Below the pieces are notes generated by a model, which had not been told where the DNA came from, did no database searches, and saw nothing but the letters and a program-made list of their open reading frames with translations. DNA of 64,000 nt from Clusia tigrina. Lineage: Eukaryota > Arthropoda > Insecta > Diptera > Clusiidae. This document shows, one piece after another, positions 12,767 through 23,406 of this stretch (its first letter is position 1; each line of letters begins with the position of its first letter). The stretch spans positions 211,528,325 through 211,592,324 of the forward strand of contig OV050030.1 in NCBI GenBank assembly GCA_920105625.2, read 5' to 3'. The translations under genes were made by a program, and so were the position numbers.

Positions 12767-13437
12767 ATGTCGTGTTTTGGTATGGAAATTAGCCCTGTAA
12801 TTAGTTTAAGTGAGGTAGAGTCGGAATTAAAAACCAAATTTCGTACCGTTTTTAGCAGTGGATTAGGTAAATATAATGTTCATAAATTAAAATTAGAATT
12901 GAAAGAAAATGTAAAACCCATTTTCTGCAAGCCATGCCTTTGGCATGGCGTGGTAAAATAGAATGTCAAATTGGTGAATTAGTGGAGAAAGGAGTTTTAG
13001 TATTAGCAGATGATTCAGATTGGGGCACGCCGTTGGTGCCGGATATGAAGTCAAACGGCGACTTGCGTATATGCGGCGATTACAAGTCGACTATTAATAA
13101 ATATCTTTCGGAAGTAAAATACCCACTACCGAGAATAGAGCAGATATTCGCTTCACTCAAAGGCCCTTACTTTACTAAGTTGTCCTTGTCCAACTCGTAA
13201 CCAGTTGGAGTTAGACGAAAGTTCCCAACTATTGTGTGCGTGGAGCACGCACATGGGCATTTTTAAAGTTACAAGATTACCTTTTAGCGTTAAGCCAGCG
13301 TCTGCAAGTTTTCAGAAGACGATTGAAAATGGTTTACGCGGTATTCCTAACGTGTTATGTTATTTAGACGATATAGTGATTTCGGGAGATTCGTTAGAAA
13401 AACACATTAAGACGTTCGAAAGAATGCTGGCGAAACT
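12767..13437 (+). pseudogene. Reverse transcriptase, first part
   Basis: Overlapping broken frames give the Gypsy RT. The entry is KLKLELKENVKPIFCKP, then DWGTPLVPDMKSNGDLRICG, KYPLPRIEQIFASLKGPYFT and finally the palm with VLCYLDDIVISG, holding the catalytic YLDD. Frames shift near 12940 and stop at 13200. At 13438 the gene is cut by a solo LTR and continues at about 14814. Confidence 0.88.
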
Positions 13438-14809
13438 TGTAACGACTCTTTTCTATAGCTGGGGTAAAACTCAGCGGCTCCAGGGGTCGTGTACAGAAAA
13501 ATATAAAATCCTGTGTGTTAAATTAATTTCAACGTATTTATTTAGTGTATTGATTATGGACTCTTGTTAGTCCTTGCTCAAAACAATACTACTTCCTTAA
13601 CTCTATATAAATCAACTTGCTTAGTGTATACTTGTTTGCCTGTCTCTACGTCCCGGTAAGTATGTGTCTCTGTGATTCAGTGGGAGAACGATTAAAAACC
13701 AGAGGCTCTCACTGAATCCCTGTAGTCTCTGCCTGTGTCTGGCTTAGCAAGAAAACGATTAAAAACCAGAGGTTCTTGCTAAGCTTCCTAAGTCTCGGTT
13801 GCGTATGTGTCTCAGTGATTCAGTGGGAGAACGATTAAAAACCAGAGGCTCTCACTGAATCCCTGTAGTCTCTGTCTGTGTATGACTTAGCAAGAAAACG
13901 ATTAAAAACCAGAGGTTCTTGCTAAGCTTCCTATGTTCGTATGGTACTTTGTAGAGCTGTTGCTAGTCAGGATGCTGGTGTCCGAAGAAGAGACCTACTG
14001 CCTGGGCTACGTGGTTTATATAGTCCCAGGTCGCAGCGGCTGACACATGTTGTTGTTCGCAGGCCACCGTTGTGTGATTTTACTTCCGTTGGCCAGTAGT
14101 CGATTGTTGTTGTTGTGGCAGGCTTGTTGTTGTTGCAGTCAGGCTTGTTGGTGTTGCCGTCTTTTGCCCTTGGGCCACCTTCAACTTCTGGCGGTCAGCC
14201 ACCTCGCTCCAACGGTCCCTGGTTAGCCCGTAGTATTGTTGCCTGCCAGCAGCGCTGTCCGGAATCCTATAGTGTTGTTGTTGTTAAATATTTAATTTAA
14301 CTGCCAACCAGCATTTCCCTCTTGTGCTTTGTACTTGCCGGCCGTTGGCGTGGTGGTGGTTCTGTCGTTGTCCGTCTTGTGCTTCGCTCTCGTTTCTTCG
14401 TGTTGTTGGTGTGAGATTTCCGAGCGAGCGCACTCGGCAAATTCCACCGCTGAGTTCGTGCACTCACCTTCTCTTGTCCGGCATGTATTTGTTGTATTCC
14501 TCGTTGCTGTGTTTTTCCTCGCTCTTTGCAAGCATAGCGCTGATTGGCAAGATCGTTGGCTGTGCGTGAGGTTGCTTTTGTTGTAATCCTAGTTATTATT
14601 CCAACTGGTCTAATATGCTGCTACTGATCTGCGCTCCTACCACGGCCGCGCTAATTGGTTACAATGCTTGTAGTTTTTTCGTTAAATTTCTAATGCAGTT
14701 GCTTCGGTTCGGGTATTTTATCGTGATGTGTGTGTGTATATAGTTTCGTGGCGACTCTGTCATTTGTAGTGTGGGCCAAAATTTCCCACAGAAGATTTTG
14801 GTTCTTACA
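13438..14809 (-). mobile_element. Long solo LTR (1.37 kb) inserted in the Gypsy RT
   Basis: The insertion has 4-bp target duplications AACT (13434-13437 and 14810-14813) and TG...CA ends on the minus strand. Removing it lets the RT frame of the host element read through. It has no internal coding region, so it is a solo LTR left by recombination between two LTRs, or an unusually long terminal unit. Its minus-strand 3' end (13438 onward) carries the terminal motif shared with four other LTRs here. From 13662 to 13935 it has a duplicated block with hairpins. Confidence 0.88.
13662..13935. repeat. Tandem duplication with inverted-repeat hairpins
   Basis: Two units of about 140 bp. Each has two hairpins whose loops contain ACGATTAAAAACCAGAGG. 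One stem is GATTCAGTG against CACTGAATC, the other CTTAGCAAGAA against TTCTTGCTAAG. The order stem 1 - stem 2 is repeated twice, giving four similar loops. Confidence 0.9.
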
Positions 14810-14813
14810 AACT

Positions 14814-15398
14814 TGAAAACATCGGGTTATTATTAAATGGTCAGAAATGTTCTTTCTTTCAAAGAAAAATTTCGTACTTGGGATTTGACATTGATCAAAA
14901 CGGTTTGTCCAAAAATAAAGACAGGGTTTCTGCAGTTGCTGACGCACCTGTTCCCAAGAATATTTCTGAACAACGTGCGTTTATCGGACTAGTAAATTAT
15001 TATTCAAAATTTATTCCAAACTTTGCAGACACCATGAAACCTTTATATCCTTTATTACGCAAAGACGCTAGGTTCAGGTGGACAGAATTATGTAAATGCG
15101 CTTACATTATGTCAATCGCCTCTTAGTTTCGTTCAATCCTATTTGCCCAATAGTTCTAGAAACAGATGCATCCAATGTGGCAATAGCTGGAACTTTGTCT
15201 CATGATTATCCTAACGGTACTCGGAAACCTGTTGCATTTATTTCCCGGGAACTTTCGCCAGCAGAGCGTAACTACAGTACAATAAAAAAAGAGGCATTCT
15301 CTGTCACAAAATTAAGACAGTACTTACTAGGAAATAAGTTTGTCTCACAAACGGATCACAAACCGCTTTTATCCATTTTCGGAGAAACAAGGGTTTAG
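14814..15398 (+). pseudogene. RT C-terminal part and RNase H
   Basis: RT resumes with LGFDIDQNGLSKNKDRVSAV and AFIGLVNYYSKFIPNFADT, then RNase H begins with VLETDASNVAIAGTLSHDYP, where the first catalytic Asp lies, and KPVAFISRELSPAERNYSTI, TDHKPLLSIF. There is a frameshift between the two parts near 15100. This is the second half of the gene that begins at 12767. Confidence 0.88.
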
Positions 15399-15433
15399 CT
15401 GTGATGGCAGCAGCTCGAATACAGCGATGAGCA

Positions 15434-16658
15434 TTGATTTTGTCAGGTTTTGATTATACCATGCGACTACCACAAATTCTCAATCTGAATGAGGATATAG
15501 AACAAAATTATATTAATTTCATTTCAGCAAATAATGAGTTACATTTAAATTTCAAAAAAATTGCTAAGGAAACTACAAGAGACCCTTGTCTATCAAAGGT
15601 GAAAGACGCTGTGGAAAGTGGAAAGTTTAGTTCATTGAAAGGTGAAACTTTTCAGGATTCCAGAACAAAAGCTCAGAACTCTCCGTCGAGAATGGTTGTT
15701 TATTATCGGGATTTAGAAGTATAATTCATAGAGACATTAATTTCCAATTGTGTGTCGTACAAAAAGCTGCAACCAAGTCCAGAGAAAAGTGGACTAATTC
15801 CATGGACGCCAACGACTTCCGTTTGGTCTCGAATTAATTTAGACTTATAAAAAATTGTTACTTTCTTATAGTAATAGATTCATATTCAAAATGGGTTGAA
15901 ATTTATAAAACCAAACATATCACAACTGCTTTTACAGTTACAAAGCTAAGAGAAATTTTCAGTAGGTTCGGCTTAGTTGACATTTTGGATAGCGATAACG
16001 GTAGCCAGTTTACGGCAGGCGAGTTTCAACATTTACTAAAAAAGAATAGCATAAAACATGTGTTAACCCCACCAGGCACGGTCAAGCGGAAAATTTTATA
16101 AAAACATTTAAGGAGTCCCTGATAGCAAACTTCACCAGTGACAATTGTGAAGATTTAGATGTTATAATCGATAGGTTTCTTTTTGACTATAGAGCTATGA
16201 AGCATTGTACTACAGGGGAATCCCCAGCAAAGATAGTGTTAGGTAGGGAAATAAAAAGTCGGTTTAGCTTATTGAAACGACCCCTAGTCAAATGTGAAAT
16301 CGAATGGAAGCAATTTAACAACGTGAAGAACCATAGAGGTTCTAGAGATATGATTTTCGAAGAAGGTGCTCCAGTTTTCATTCGAAATTATTCCGACCCA
16401 AACAAGAGTAATTGGCAAGAGGCAACAGTAAAAGAGCGGCTAGGATTACGAACGCATACTTGCACAATCTCTAAAATTAATAGATTGATCAAACGTCACA
16501 TCGACCAAATGGACACTAATCGTAGTTCTGACACCCTAAATAGTTCTGATACTCCTAAAGATACAGCGGCAGGCCCGAAAACCAGTGCAAACCAAGTTTT
16601 AGACTCGAAAATCTCGGAGGGCGGTGAGGATGGTGAATTACCAGAGAATCCGCAGTGA
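15434..16658 (+). pseudogene. Gypsy integrase, decayed
   Basis: After RNase H the frame 15434-15724 leads into the integrase N-terminal zone. The catalytic core is visible in broken frames at about 15860-16100: DSYSKWVEIYKT with the first Asp, and DSDNGSQFTAGEFQHLLKKN with the second. The C-terminal part (16197-16658, TTGESPAKIVLGREIKSRFS and APVFIRNYS) is open and ends at 16658. The region from 16659 to the polypurine tract near 16931 holds no gene and is very AT-rich. Confidence 0.82.
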
Positions 16659-16941
16659 CGCTTGCATGAACGAAAAAATAAAATTAATTATAAACAAAAT
16701 GAATTGTTGAACTGGAACTGAAGCTGATTATAATTTAATTTATATACATAAATTAACTTAATTGAAATCATTATACAATTAGTATTGTACTTCATCTGTT
16801 GAGGACTTAATTCCAATGTTAACTGATATGCATTATTGTTATATATGGCTTAAAGAATTTAAATATTTAAGAATTAAATATTTAAATAAATTAGTGTATA
16901 TCTAAGGTTTTTGAGTATATTTTCCATTTAGAGGGGAGAGT

Positions 16942-17143
16942 TGTAGTTTTCCTATTGGGTTATTTGTCTTTTGTAAATATTCCCATTATATACTCTCTTC
17001 TCTCTTATATTCATATGTATTATAAGTTCTTATATACGTACATTGTTATATATTAAGCCTAAGCTAAGTTAAACTAAATAAAGAACAATCAGTCTAGCAC
17101 TGAACTCTTATAATTGAACTACGTAGTTTATTAAGACATTACA
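16942..17143 (+). repeat. 3' LTR of the Gypsy element
   Basis: It begins TGTAGTTTTCC directly after the polypurine tract and matches 10067-10278. The Helitron sequence resumes right after it. Confidence 0.88.
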
Positions 17144-18070
17144 ATAGTGACGCCAACTTTCAATTGGAGATTATGCGGAGGCGATCCTGGTAAATCTAAT
17201 GTATTCAAAAAATCTGTTGAATAATTCACAATATCTTGTTCATTGGTAACAGTATCCACAGACTTGTATGAAATTAAGTCGCTTGGAATCTTGGATTGTA
17301 TAGCCATGTTTAATTCTCTAACATCTTTGTTCTTAGCCTCTAAAATTTCTCTATCACCTAACCATGCATGGCATTTATACTGTTGTGCTATGTTAGGGAC
17401 AACACGTTCAATCAATTCCTCTTTTGACTATACAAAACGGCAAAAATCAGTTGGCAATGTTATCAATCTAGTTTCGTCAGCAGGCGTCGCACCATTCCCA
17501 ATTTTCAGCAATTGCTTAGAGATCTTATCGGCAGATGGATCGTTCTGCAACTGAACACGAACGTTGATAGTAAGATTCAATGTTTTAACAAATCTCCATA
17601 AATATGAAGACTTCAAGCAAGCGTTAATTTCTTCGGCAGCTGTCGATCTTTAAATGACGGGTAATGTTTGTCTGAAATCGCCTGACAATAAAATTAATGC
17701 ACCACCAAATAAGCTTGAATTATCTCGAACATCTTTCATGGTTCTTTCCAAAGCTTCAACAGATATCTTATTCGCCATAGTGCATTCATCCCAAATAATA
17801 ATGCCGCAACGATTCAATAATATCGCCGTTCCAGATGTTTTTGAAATGTTACATGTTGGAGTTTCATTAACTTGGTAATTCAATGGCAATTTTAATGCAG
17901 AATGCGCTGTCCGACCACCATCTAACAAAGTGGCTGCAATGCCAGAAGACGCCAATGCCAATGCAATTGTATTCTGGGAACGTATCGTTGCCAACAGCAG
18001 TGAAATTAAGAACTTTTTCCGGTGCCTCCATGAGCATCCAGAAAATAAAATCCGGAGGCATCATCATTGG
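17144..18070 (-). pseudogene. Helitron helicase, N-terminal and middle part
   Basis: Broken frames carry the helicase motifs: Walker A visible near 18040 as GGTGK, then ASSGIAATLLDGGRTAHS, the Walker B-like CGIIIWDECTMAN near 17800, and FGGALILLSGDFRQTLPVI. After that come CHAWLGDREILEAKNKDVRE and DLPGSPPHNLQLKVGVT, where the Gypsy insertion begins. Frameshifts occur near 17640, 17420 and 18000. This enzyme unwinds DNA during rolling-circle transposition in intact Helitrons. Confidence 0.9.
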
Positions 18071-19230
18071 CAGCTTGCTTAATAGTATCGTACGCCTTTT
18101 TTTTGCTCCGCTTTCAATGTCGAAAGATTTGCTTCAACAAAATCATTCAATTCGTTGCGATCGTATTGTTGTTCACGTTGCAGTTCTACCTCAAAAATGT
18201 CATGCATGGCACGATTAGGAGATTAGCTTTATTAGCAATCGACAAACACAAATCTTCTATGCAAATCAGTGCTTCATCGTGAATTTCCGGCGTGAAATCC
18301 ATTGGAGGATTACAATTTACTCGACACACTTGAAACAGAATATCTGCCGATAGATAGTCTTGAAATGTTGTCCAAAATTCAGATGGATTCGATGGAAAAC
18401 AGGTAGACAAAATAATCGCAAACAAAGTTCGGATTTGATAAGGATGAGCCACAACTGCTGTATCTGCAAGTGTTTGTTCCCAATGAGCATCATTTTCCAA
18501 CAAATTAAGCTGTTGACACGCTTGTCGATACGTCGTACACAGTATTCCATTGACTGTTCTTAATTGTCGAAATGATGTTGGGCCACGAACATTTATTAAC
18601 AGTAAACGTAAAGAAAAACATTCAGCATTACTTAGGTGAACAGTATAAATTCGTCCCAAAGCTTCAGTTGAATACAAATTTTGATATCCATCTACACGAT
18701 GCCCTTGCTTACGCCGTTGGAACTCTTTTTTTATGCATTCCACGTAAAATACATTGGCACTTCTGCATACAGTAACGTTCTGGCAAAAGCATCACTTCAC
18801 ACAATTTAAAAAATGCAGTTAGAGTTGTATGAGTTGTACTTTATACAGCTCTCTGTGCAGCATTTTCGGTAATGAAATACACACGTTGGCCATATTCAAG
18901 ATGCACAGCTAAATGAACAACAGCTGGATATCTGTGGTGTATTTCAAACGAAAAAATTCGCCAAATCGCTTCATTACTACAAATGTAACGCCCCATTTAA
19001 TACTGATGTATTTCATCGTTTCTGTTCGGATCAATAGCTTCAAATACGGCCATATCACTACCTTTATTTACATACTTTCAAATGTATTTAATGGACTTGA
19101 CAGAATTGAAGTATTCGACATTAATATGATCTTTGAATACTTTCGACAATAACGGTGAATAAGGCACAACCAAACGATTATCGATCTCAACGTCTTGATT
19201 ACGTACACTTATAGTAACAGATCTACCAAT
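18071..19230 (-). pseudogene. Helitron region between Rep and helicase
   Basis: The open frame 18743-18186 has the spacer region typical of animal Helitrons (LYSTEALGRIYTVHLSNAEC, LLLINVRGPTSFRQLRTVNG). Upstream, around 19066-19090, the Rep two-tyrosine site can be read as K-Y-I-stop-K-Y-V-N-K: both tyrosines are there, but a TGA (plus 19078-19080) separates them, so the protein would end inside its active site. Other stops and frameshifts lie between 18780 and 19230. Confidence 0.85.
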
Positions 19231-20034
19231 TTATTCAGTTGATTGACAACGATATAATGGGTAACCATCAATTCCATTGACTGTATCTGAAACCAAAGCT
19301 CTTGGATAGCGTTTACTACATTTGCCATCAACCAAACATGGGGAGTTAATGTTGAATTCTCCATATGGACCGTGTATCATATTTTGCACAACAGTATCAT
19401 AAAATTCAGTATCAAATGTTTGGTCTGGAATTTCTGCATATATAACATTATCAACTTCATCCGGTGTGATTTTATTGACCAACCAAATTAAAATATGAGC
19501 ATGTGGCATACCACGCTTTTGCCATTCCACAGAATATATCCAGCACTTGACTTCAACAAATACTTTTGATTTTACGATGAAATCCATAAGGGTTTTTAAC
19601 TTCTGCTTAAAAACACGGGTAGTGATATCATGGCGGTCGGTTGGGCTTCGGCCAGCGAATAAATTATCCTTAATGTCACTCCATTGCGGATTACACGTAA
19701 ACGTTATAAATAAATCTGAGCGACTGTAATGGCTCACATAAGTCATTGCATCCTGCGCATACTCATGCATATGACGTGGACTGCCTGCGTACGTTGAAGG
19801 CAAAATGATAATTTTTCCGATATCATTAACATTACCGTCATTATTTATAGCATCACGCAAAATGATGTACTTCTCCGAACGTAATTTCTTCTGATTAAAC
19901 CGTATGAAATTTAGTCGTTCAGATTCAATTTTGGCGTACATGTCAACAACAAATTGATGGAAAAGTCGGCGATAATGCAAAATATGGTTAAAATCATTTT
20001 TGCGCACCATAACACGATATGAATAATAAATCAT
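19231..20034 (-). pseudogene. Helitron Rep (HUH endonuclease) domain
   Basis: A 267-codon open stretch contains the Rep core: TYAGSPRHMHEYAQDAMTYV, FITFTCNPQWSDI, and the metal-binding HUH site as GMPHAHILIWL at residues 176-185. HUH enzymes nick and join single-stranded DNA through tyrosines; those lie further downstream, past a stop at 19231. The length and motif order match animal Helitron Rep domains. Confidence 0.9.
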
Positions 20035-20680
20035 TGCGCTGACTTTTTAATTTGTTTCCGCTCCTAAAATGCAAAATTATGCGAAAAATGAAATAAGACT
20101 TTTCAAAATTAAATAGAAATGCACTAACCGGTAGAAGGATTGATCATTTTAATATTAAAATGATGACCGTCTTTTCCTCGGCAAAACAACAATAATTACT
20201 ATAATCCATCATAGCAGCGATGAGTTTCAGATACGCGTTGCAGTTGCATATTTCTACGATGCAGCACAATATCACGGGAATTAAATTCATCGCCCACGAT
20301 TACAATAGAGACATCATCCAGTGTTGCCACATTAAATCGTCTGACATGTTGGCCAGGTGGCGTTTTATCAGCTCAAATCACAATTGCATATTCATCGGAT
20401 GGCATTTGATCGAGAGTAGTTTCAAAAAGCTGCACTAACTCATTTGCAGTATGCAATATATTCTGCAAACGCTCGACAATCTCACTCTGTAAATTTGAAG
20501 AAAATTCAGCGACGATCGGTTTCAGCATTTGAGTTTTCTACAAAGTATATTTGCAAAAATTGATAACTTTGATCAGGAAAGGGTAACAAAGATCCAAGTC
20601 GATGGTAAACTTGGCCTTGAATTTGTTGAATAGCAATATTTTCACAATCGTACGTTTCACTATTATCCAACTGTTGGGGA
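20035..20680 (-). pseudogene. Helitron N-terminal region
   Basis: Decayed upstream coding: at 20670-20510 GQVYHRLGSLLPFPDQSYQF, then stretches typical of Helitron N-termini near 20350-20150 ending in FCRGKDGHHFNIKM. Stops and shifts are frequent. Upstream of about 20680 the sequence changes to unrelated DNA, so the Helitron start is lost or displaced. Confidence 0.75.
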
Positions 20681-20774
20681 CCGCGTTCGTTGGTGTCCTC
20701 GGGACTGTCCTCTTGCTGCCTGTCCTGAGCGTGCGTGTAGCTGCAACCTAGCACTTTTTCACAGAACAAATAAC

Positions 20775-21030
20775 ACTCACTAGTTTGATTAGAAAAACAA
20801 CAAGAAACTTTATTCTTAAAATATTAATTCTTATATACTATTTACAAAAAGCACTTTCAGTCTGCGTACTTACCTTTCTGGTGTTCCAGTTCCGCACCTG
20901 TTAATTGGTGTCAGTTGGTCAAGCCAACTGACCTACGGTAAAAGTGTCGACGGTGCATTCTAAATTTCAATGCCCTTCGTCGACTCGACTGCGGAACTGT
21001 AGGACTCTAAAATTTTACATAATCATTATG
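20775..21030. repeat. Repeat B copy 1, with a perfect hairpin
   Basis: Closely similar to 26090-26335. It includes a perfect 9-bp stem, GTCAGTTGG, five-base loop, CCAACTGAC (about 20910-20932), embedded in a conserved block starting ACCTTTCTGGTGTTCCAGTT. Both copies lie about 200 bp left of an LOA-type ORF1. It is perhaps an LTR or the leader of another element; the class is not clear. From 21031 to 21114 I see nothing else. Confidence 0.75.
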
Positions 21031-21114
21031 ACATAAAATATCTGCTTTCTTACTTACCTTAGTTGCTTAAAGCTAACAACACCAAATGTGTAGTATCTGT
21101 TAGGACTCGGTGCT

Positions 21115-21759
21115 GTGAGTCAACTACTCGCAGGCAGCTTGATTCTAAAAGTCCTGGAGAAATGGGGGGAGATTGAATCCAAATTGGCAGAGATGGTGAT
21201 GGAACACCTCTTGTCCAATGCGGATGCTTCTCCCTCTGGCTTCGACTCCTCCAATGTGGTACGGGGATGCAGGGTGTTCAGGTGCGACGATCGGCCGTCG
21301 AAGGAACTCCTCGGCAAGTGCATAGCTAAGATTAGCGAAGCATGGGAAATCTTAAGGCTTAAGCTGATACCAGCCGGGGATATCCCAAGCCGACCGAGAG
21401 CCCGTGTTTGGCTACCCATACTGAAGCTCGAGGACGGGAAGGTGCTCCAGCTATTACAGCGGCAAAACGCCAATATGCCAATGAACGACTGGGCGATCAT
21501 CAAGAACGAAGGTGCCCACAAAACAAGCATGTCCCTGCTTCTGGCAATTAACGAGGAGTCCGTTGGTGTCCTGGAAGCAGCCAACTGCAAAATGCGTTTT
21601 GGCGTTAGGTACGCCAAATTACAAATCTTCCGCCCGACCGAGAGCGACGCGGATGAGTTGGAGGAGGCCAACAAGATTCCAGAGGACACGGACCTTCAGG
21701 AAGAAGTCTCCAAAGCGCCTGCACAACAGGGTACCGATGCTGAAGGTGGTGCAGATTAA
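21115..21759 (+). CDS. LOA-like ORF1 protein, C-terminal part
   Basis: The 214-codon frame resembles residues 170 onward of ORF1 in the second copy (27000-27390): CDDRPSKELLGKC, then IPSRPRARVWLPI, MPMNDWAIIKNEG and ISKTS-like stretches. ORF1 proteins of this group bind element RNA. The N-terminal part is missing, consistent with 5' truncation. It ends in a GCAGATTAA stop that overlaps the start of the ORF2 frame. Confidence 0.7.
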   Translation: MSQLLAGSLILKVLEKWGEIESKLAEMVMEHLLSNADASPSGFDSSNVVRGCRVFRCDDRPSKELLGKCIAKISEAWEILRLKLIPAGDIPSRPRARVWLPILKLEDGKVLQLLQRQNANMPMNDWAIIKNEGAHKTSMSLLLAINEESVGVLEAANCKMRFGVRYAKLQIFRPTESDADELEEANKIPEDTDLQEEVSKAPAQQGTDAEGGAD

Positions 21760-22322
21760 TCTGGAGCATTCTAAGAATGCATCAGATAACTTTGCCGTTT
21801 TTCTGGGTGAAGAAGACGCGGACATCGGCATTGTGCAGGAGCCATGGGTCAGAGGAAATGACGTTATGGGGCTCAAGCTGACCAAATACAATACGCACTA
21901 TATCAGGAACGGTGATAAGATTCGATCATGTATCCTAGTTAAGAAAACAATGAATGCTATTATCTGCCCACAGAACAGCAGAGGCGATTTAACAGTCGTA
22001 AAAATCGAGGTGCCAAGTGGACCAGACGTACTAGCGGCATTAGCTTATATGGCGCACAACAGTGACGCACCACCGGAAGAGGTAGCGTCCCTAGCCGCCA
22101 ATGCTGCTGCCAAAAATGTCCCACTCCTTCTGAGATGCGACGCCACCGCGATGCACACGCTATGGGGTAGCACCGAGGATACTGAAATGGGTGAGTCACT
22201 TTTTAACTTTATAAATAATTCGAACCTTACACTATGTAACAGAGGGAATACTCCCACATTTACCTTCCCCTGCTCTAATAAATGTGCTGGATGGAAAGAA
22301 GTCCTAGATTTAACTTTAATTT
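21739..22322 (+). pseudogene. LOA-like ORF2 endonuclease domain, truncated
   Basis: The frame starts MLKVVQINLEHSKNASDNFA and shows the apurinic-type endonuclease that nicks target DNA: IVQEPWVRGNDVMGLKL, ALAYMAHNSDAPPEE, and CDATAMHTLWGSTEDTEMGE, where intact copies read C-D-A-N-A-H. It ends at GWKEVLDLTL near 22318, just before the junction with the Jockey-like element. RT is absent. Confidence 0.82.
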
Positions 22323-22499
22323 CAATCAAATAAAAGCAACAGCACATATGAAATAATATCAAACAATGACGATCTATCCGAATTAAAAATAATGATGAAA
22401 CAACTAATAAATCAAATGACCAGTATGATGAACAAAGTAACTATGCTTGTATGCAAAATAGATGAACGCAGTAAATAAAATAAATTTGGCCTAATAAAT

Positions 22500-23400
22500 A
22501 ATTCAATAGATGTTATGTTAATCTCAGAAACACATGCTACAGACAAAACATATGTTAAATTCCCTAACTTTGACATCCATTACACAAATCATCCTGCCAA
22601 CAAATCTCACGGTGGAACGGCGATCATTATAAAAAAAATATGAATTACATTGAATTTGCCGCATATAAAAAAGAAAAGCTTCAAGCAACCACAATAGCAC
22701 TAAAAGACTCGAAAGGACAAATCGTAGTATCTGCTGTCTATTGTCCACCATAACAACACAAAAGAACAATATCTAGACAATTTAAACAACTGGGGAATCG
22801 CTATTTAGCCGGAGGTGACTATAACGCTAAAAATGTTTTATGGGGATCAAGGTTGACAAACGCAAAAGGACGCGAGTTACTTAAAGCTATACGATATAGT
22901 AATGGTCGATTCATTAGCACTGGTGAACCAACATATTGGCCAACAGATACAAAAAACAACCAGATTTAATAGACTTCTGCATCACAAAAAATATTCTTCA
23001 TAAACAGCTGACTATTAAATCATGTTGAGAATTATCCTCAGACCACACCCCAATCCCAATGACACTACTAGGATTAATAGAGACAAGACTTTTCTCAGGC
23101 ATTTACAACAATAAAACTGACTGGAATAATTTTCGTCTAGCACTGGAAAAACAACTAAAAAAAGATATACGATTAAAAACAAAAAATGAAATCGATTCAG
23201 CAATCACAGCTTCCACACCAAAGCTAACGTTAGCAAATACGGACACTACACCAGCGTTCATCAAGGGAAAAATTTAATGGAAAAGGAAGCTCCGGAAAAC
23301 ATGGCAAATCACTAGGAATCCGGAAGATAAACGCAACCTAAACAAGGCAACAAATGAATTAAAAATTTTACTTCAGAAAAACAGAGAAAAGGAACTAGAA
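22500..23400 (+). pseudogene. Jockey-like endonuclease domain, decayed
   Basis: Broken frames show the apurinic-type endonuclease of Jockey: VMLISETHATDKTYVKFPNF, TNHPANKSHGGTAIII, a YCPP-like stretch, GDYNAKNVLWGSR near 22817 and a late TLLGLIETRLFSG segment (23059-23277). Several stops and at least three frame changes are present. Confidence 0.82.
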
Positions 23401-23406
23401 AAACAT

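Larger units (their letters stand above)
10067..17143 (+). mobile_element. Gypsy LTR retrotransposon inserted in the Helitron
   Basis: It is flanked by near-identical LTRs of about 212 bp (10067-10278) and 202 bp (16942-17143). Inside, in order on the plus strand, are gag, RT, RNase H and integrase, all in decayed frames, then a polypurine tract GAGGGGAGAG just before the 3' LTR. No env is seen. Two later insertions interrupt it: family A at 10535-12112 and a solo LTR at 13438-14809. Exact ends and target duplication are uncertain by a few bases, though the Helitron reading frame shows that only a few bases were gained or lost. Confidence 0.9.
9599..20680 (-). mobile_element. Helitron rolling-circle transposon, split by a Gypsy element
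   Basis: Coding parts on both sides of 10067-17143 join into one minus-strand Helitron. Helicase sequence reads HNLQLKVGVT up to 17144 and continues with MLRNINPPRLYNGTR from 10064 downward, exactly as in Helitron helicases. The 3' terminus on the minus strand ends CTAG followed by T at 9599-9602, preceded by a small hairpin (CACT...AGTG), as Helitrons end in CTRR next to a hairpin and insert between A and T. The 5' end is not visible: recognisable coding stops near 20670, where unrelated repeat sequence begins. Confidence 0.9.
21065..22322 (+). mobile_element. LOA-like non-LTR element, copy 1, truncated
   Basis: It contains the ORF1 C-terminal half (21115-21759) and the ORF2 endonuclease (from about 21739). 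It stops abruptly near 22322, where Jockey-like sequence begins. The other two copies of this type lie at 26395-31321 and 46009-50688. Confidence 0.82.

Noticed and set aside
13662..13935. CRISPR-like or tRNA-like structure from spaced repeats and hairpins
   Set aside because: Only two long units, in an LTR of a eukaryotic genome; no tRNA cloverleaf could be built.
14115..14586. Plus- and minus-strand frames in the solo LTR
   Set aside because: GTTGTT-rich low-complexity sequence in a non-coding LTR; no start context or family similarity.
21120..21689. 189-codon minus-strand frame opposite LOA-like ORF1
   Set aside because: It mirrors the ORF1 frame; its Ser/Leu-rich composition is typical of an antisense shadow.
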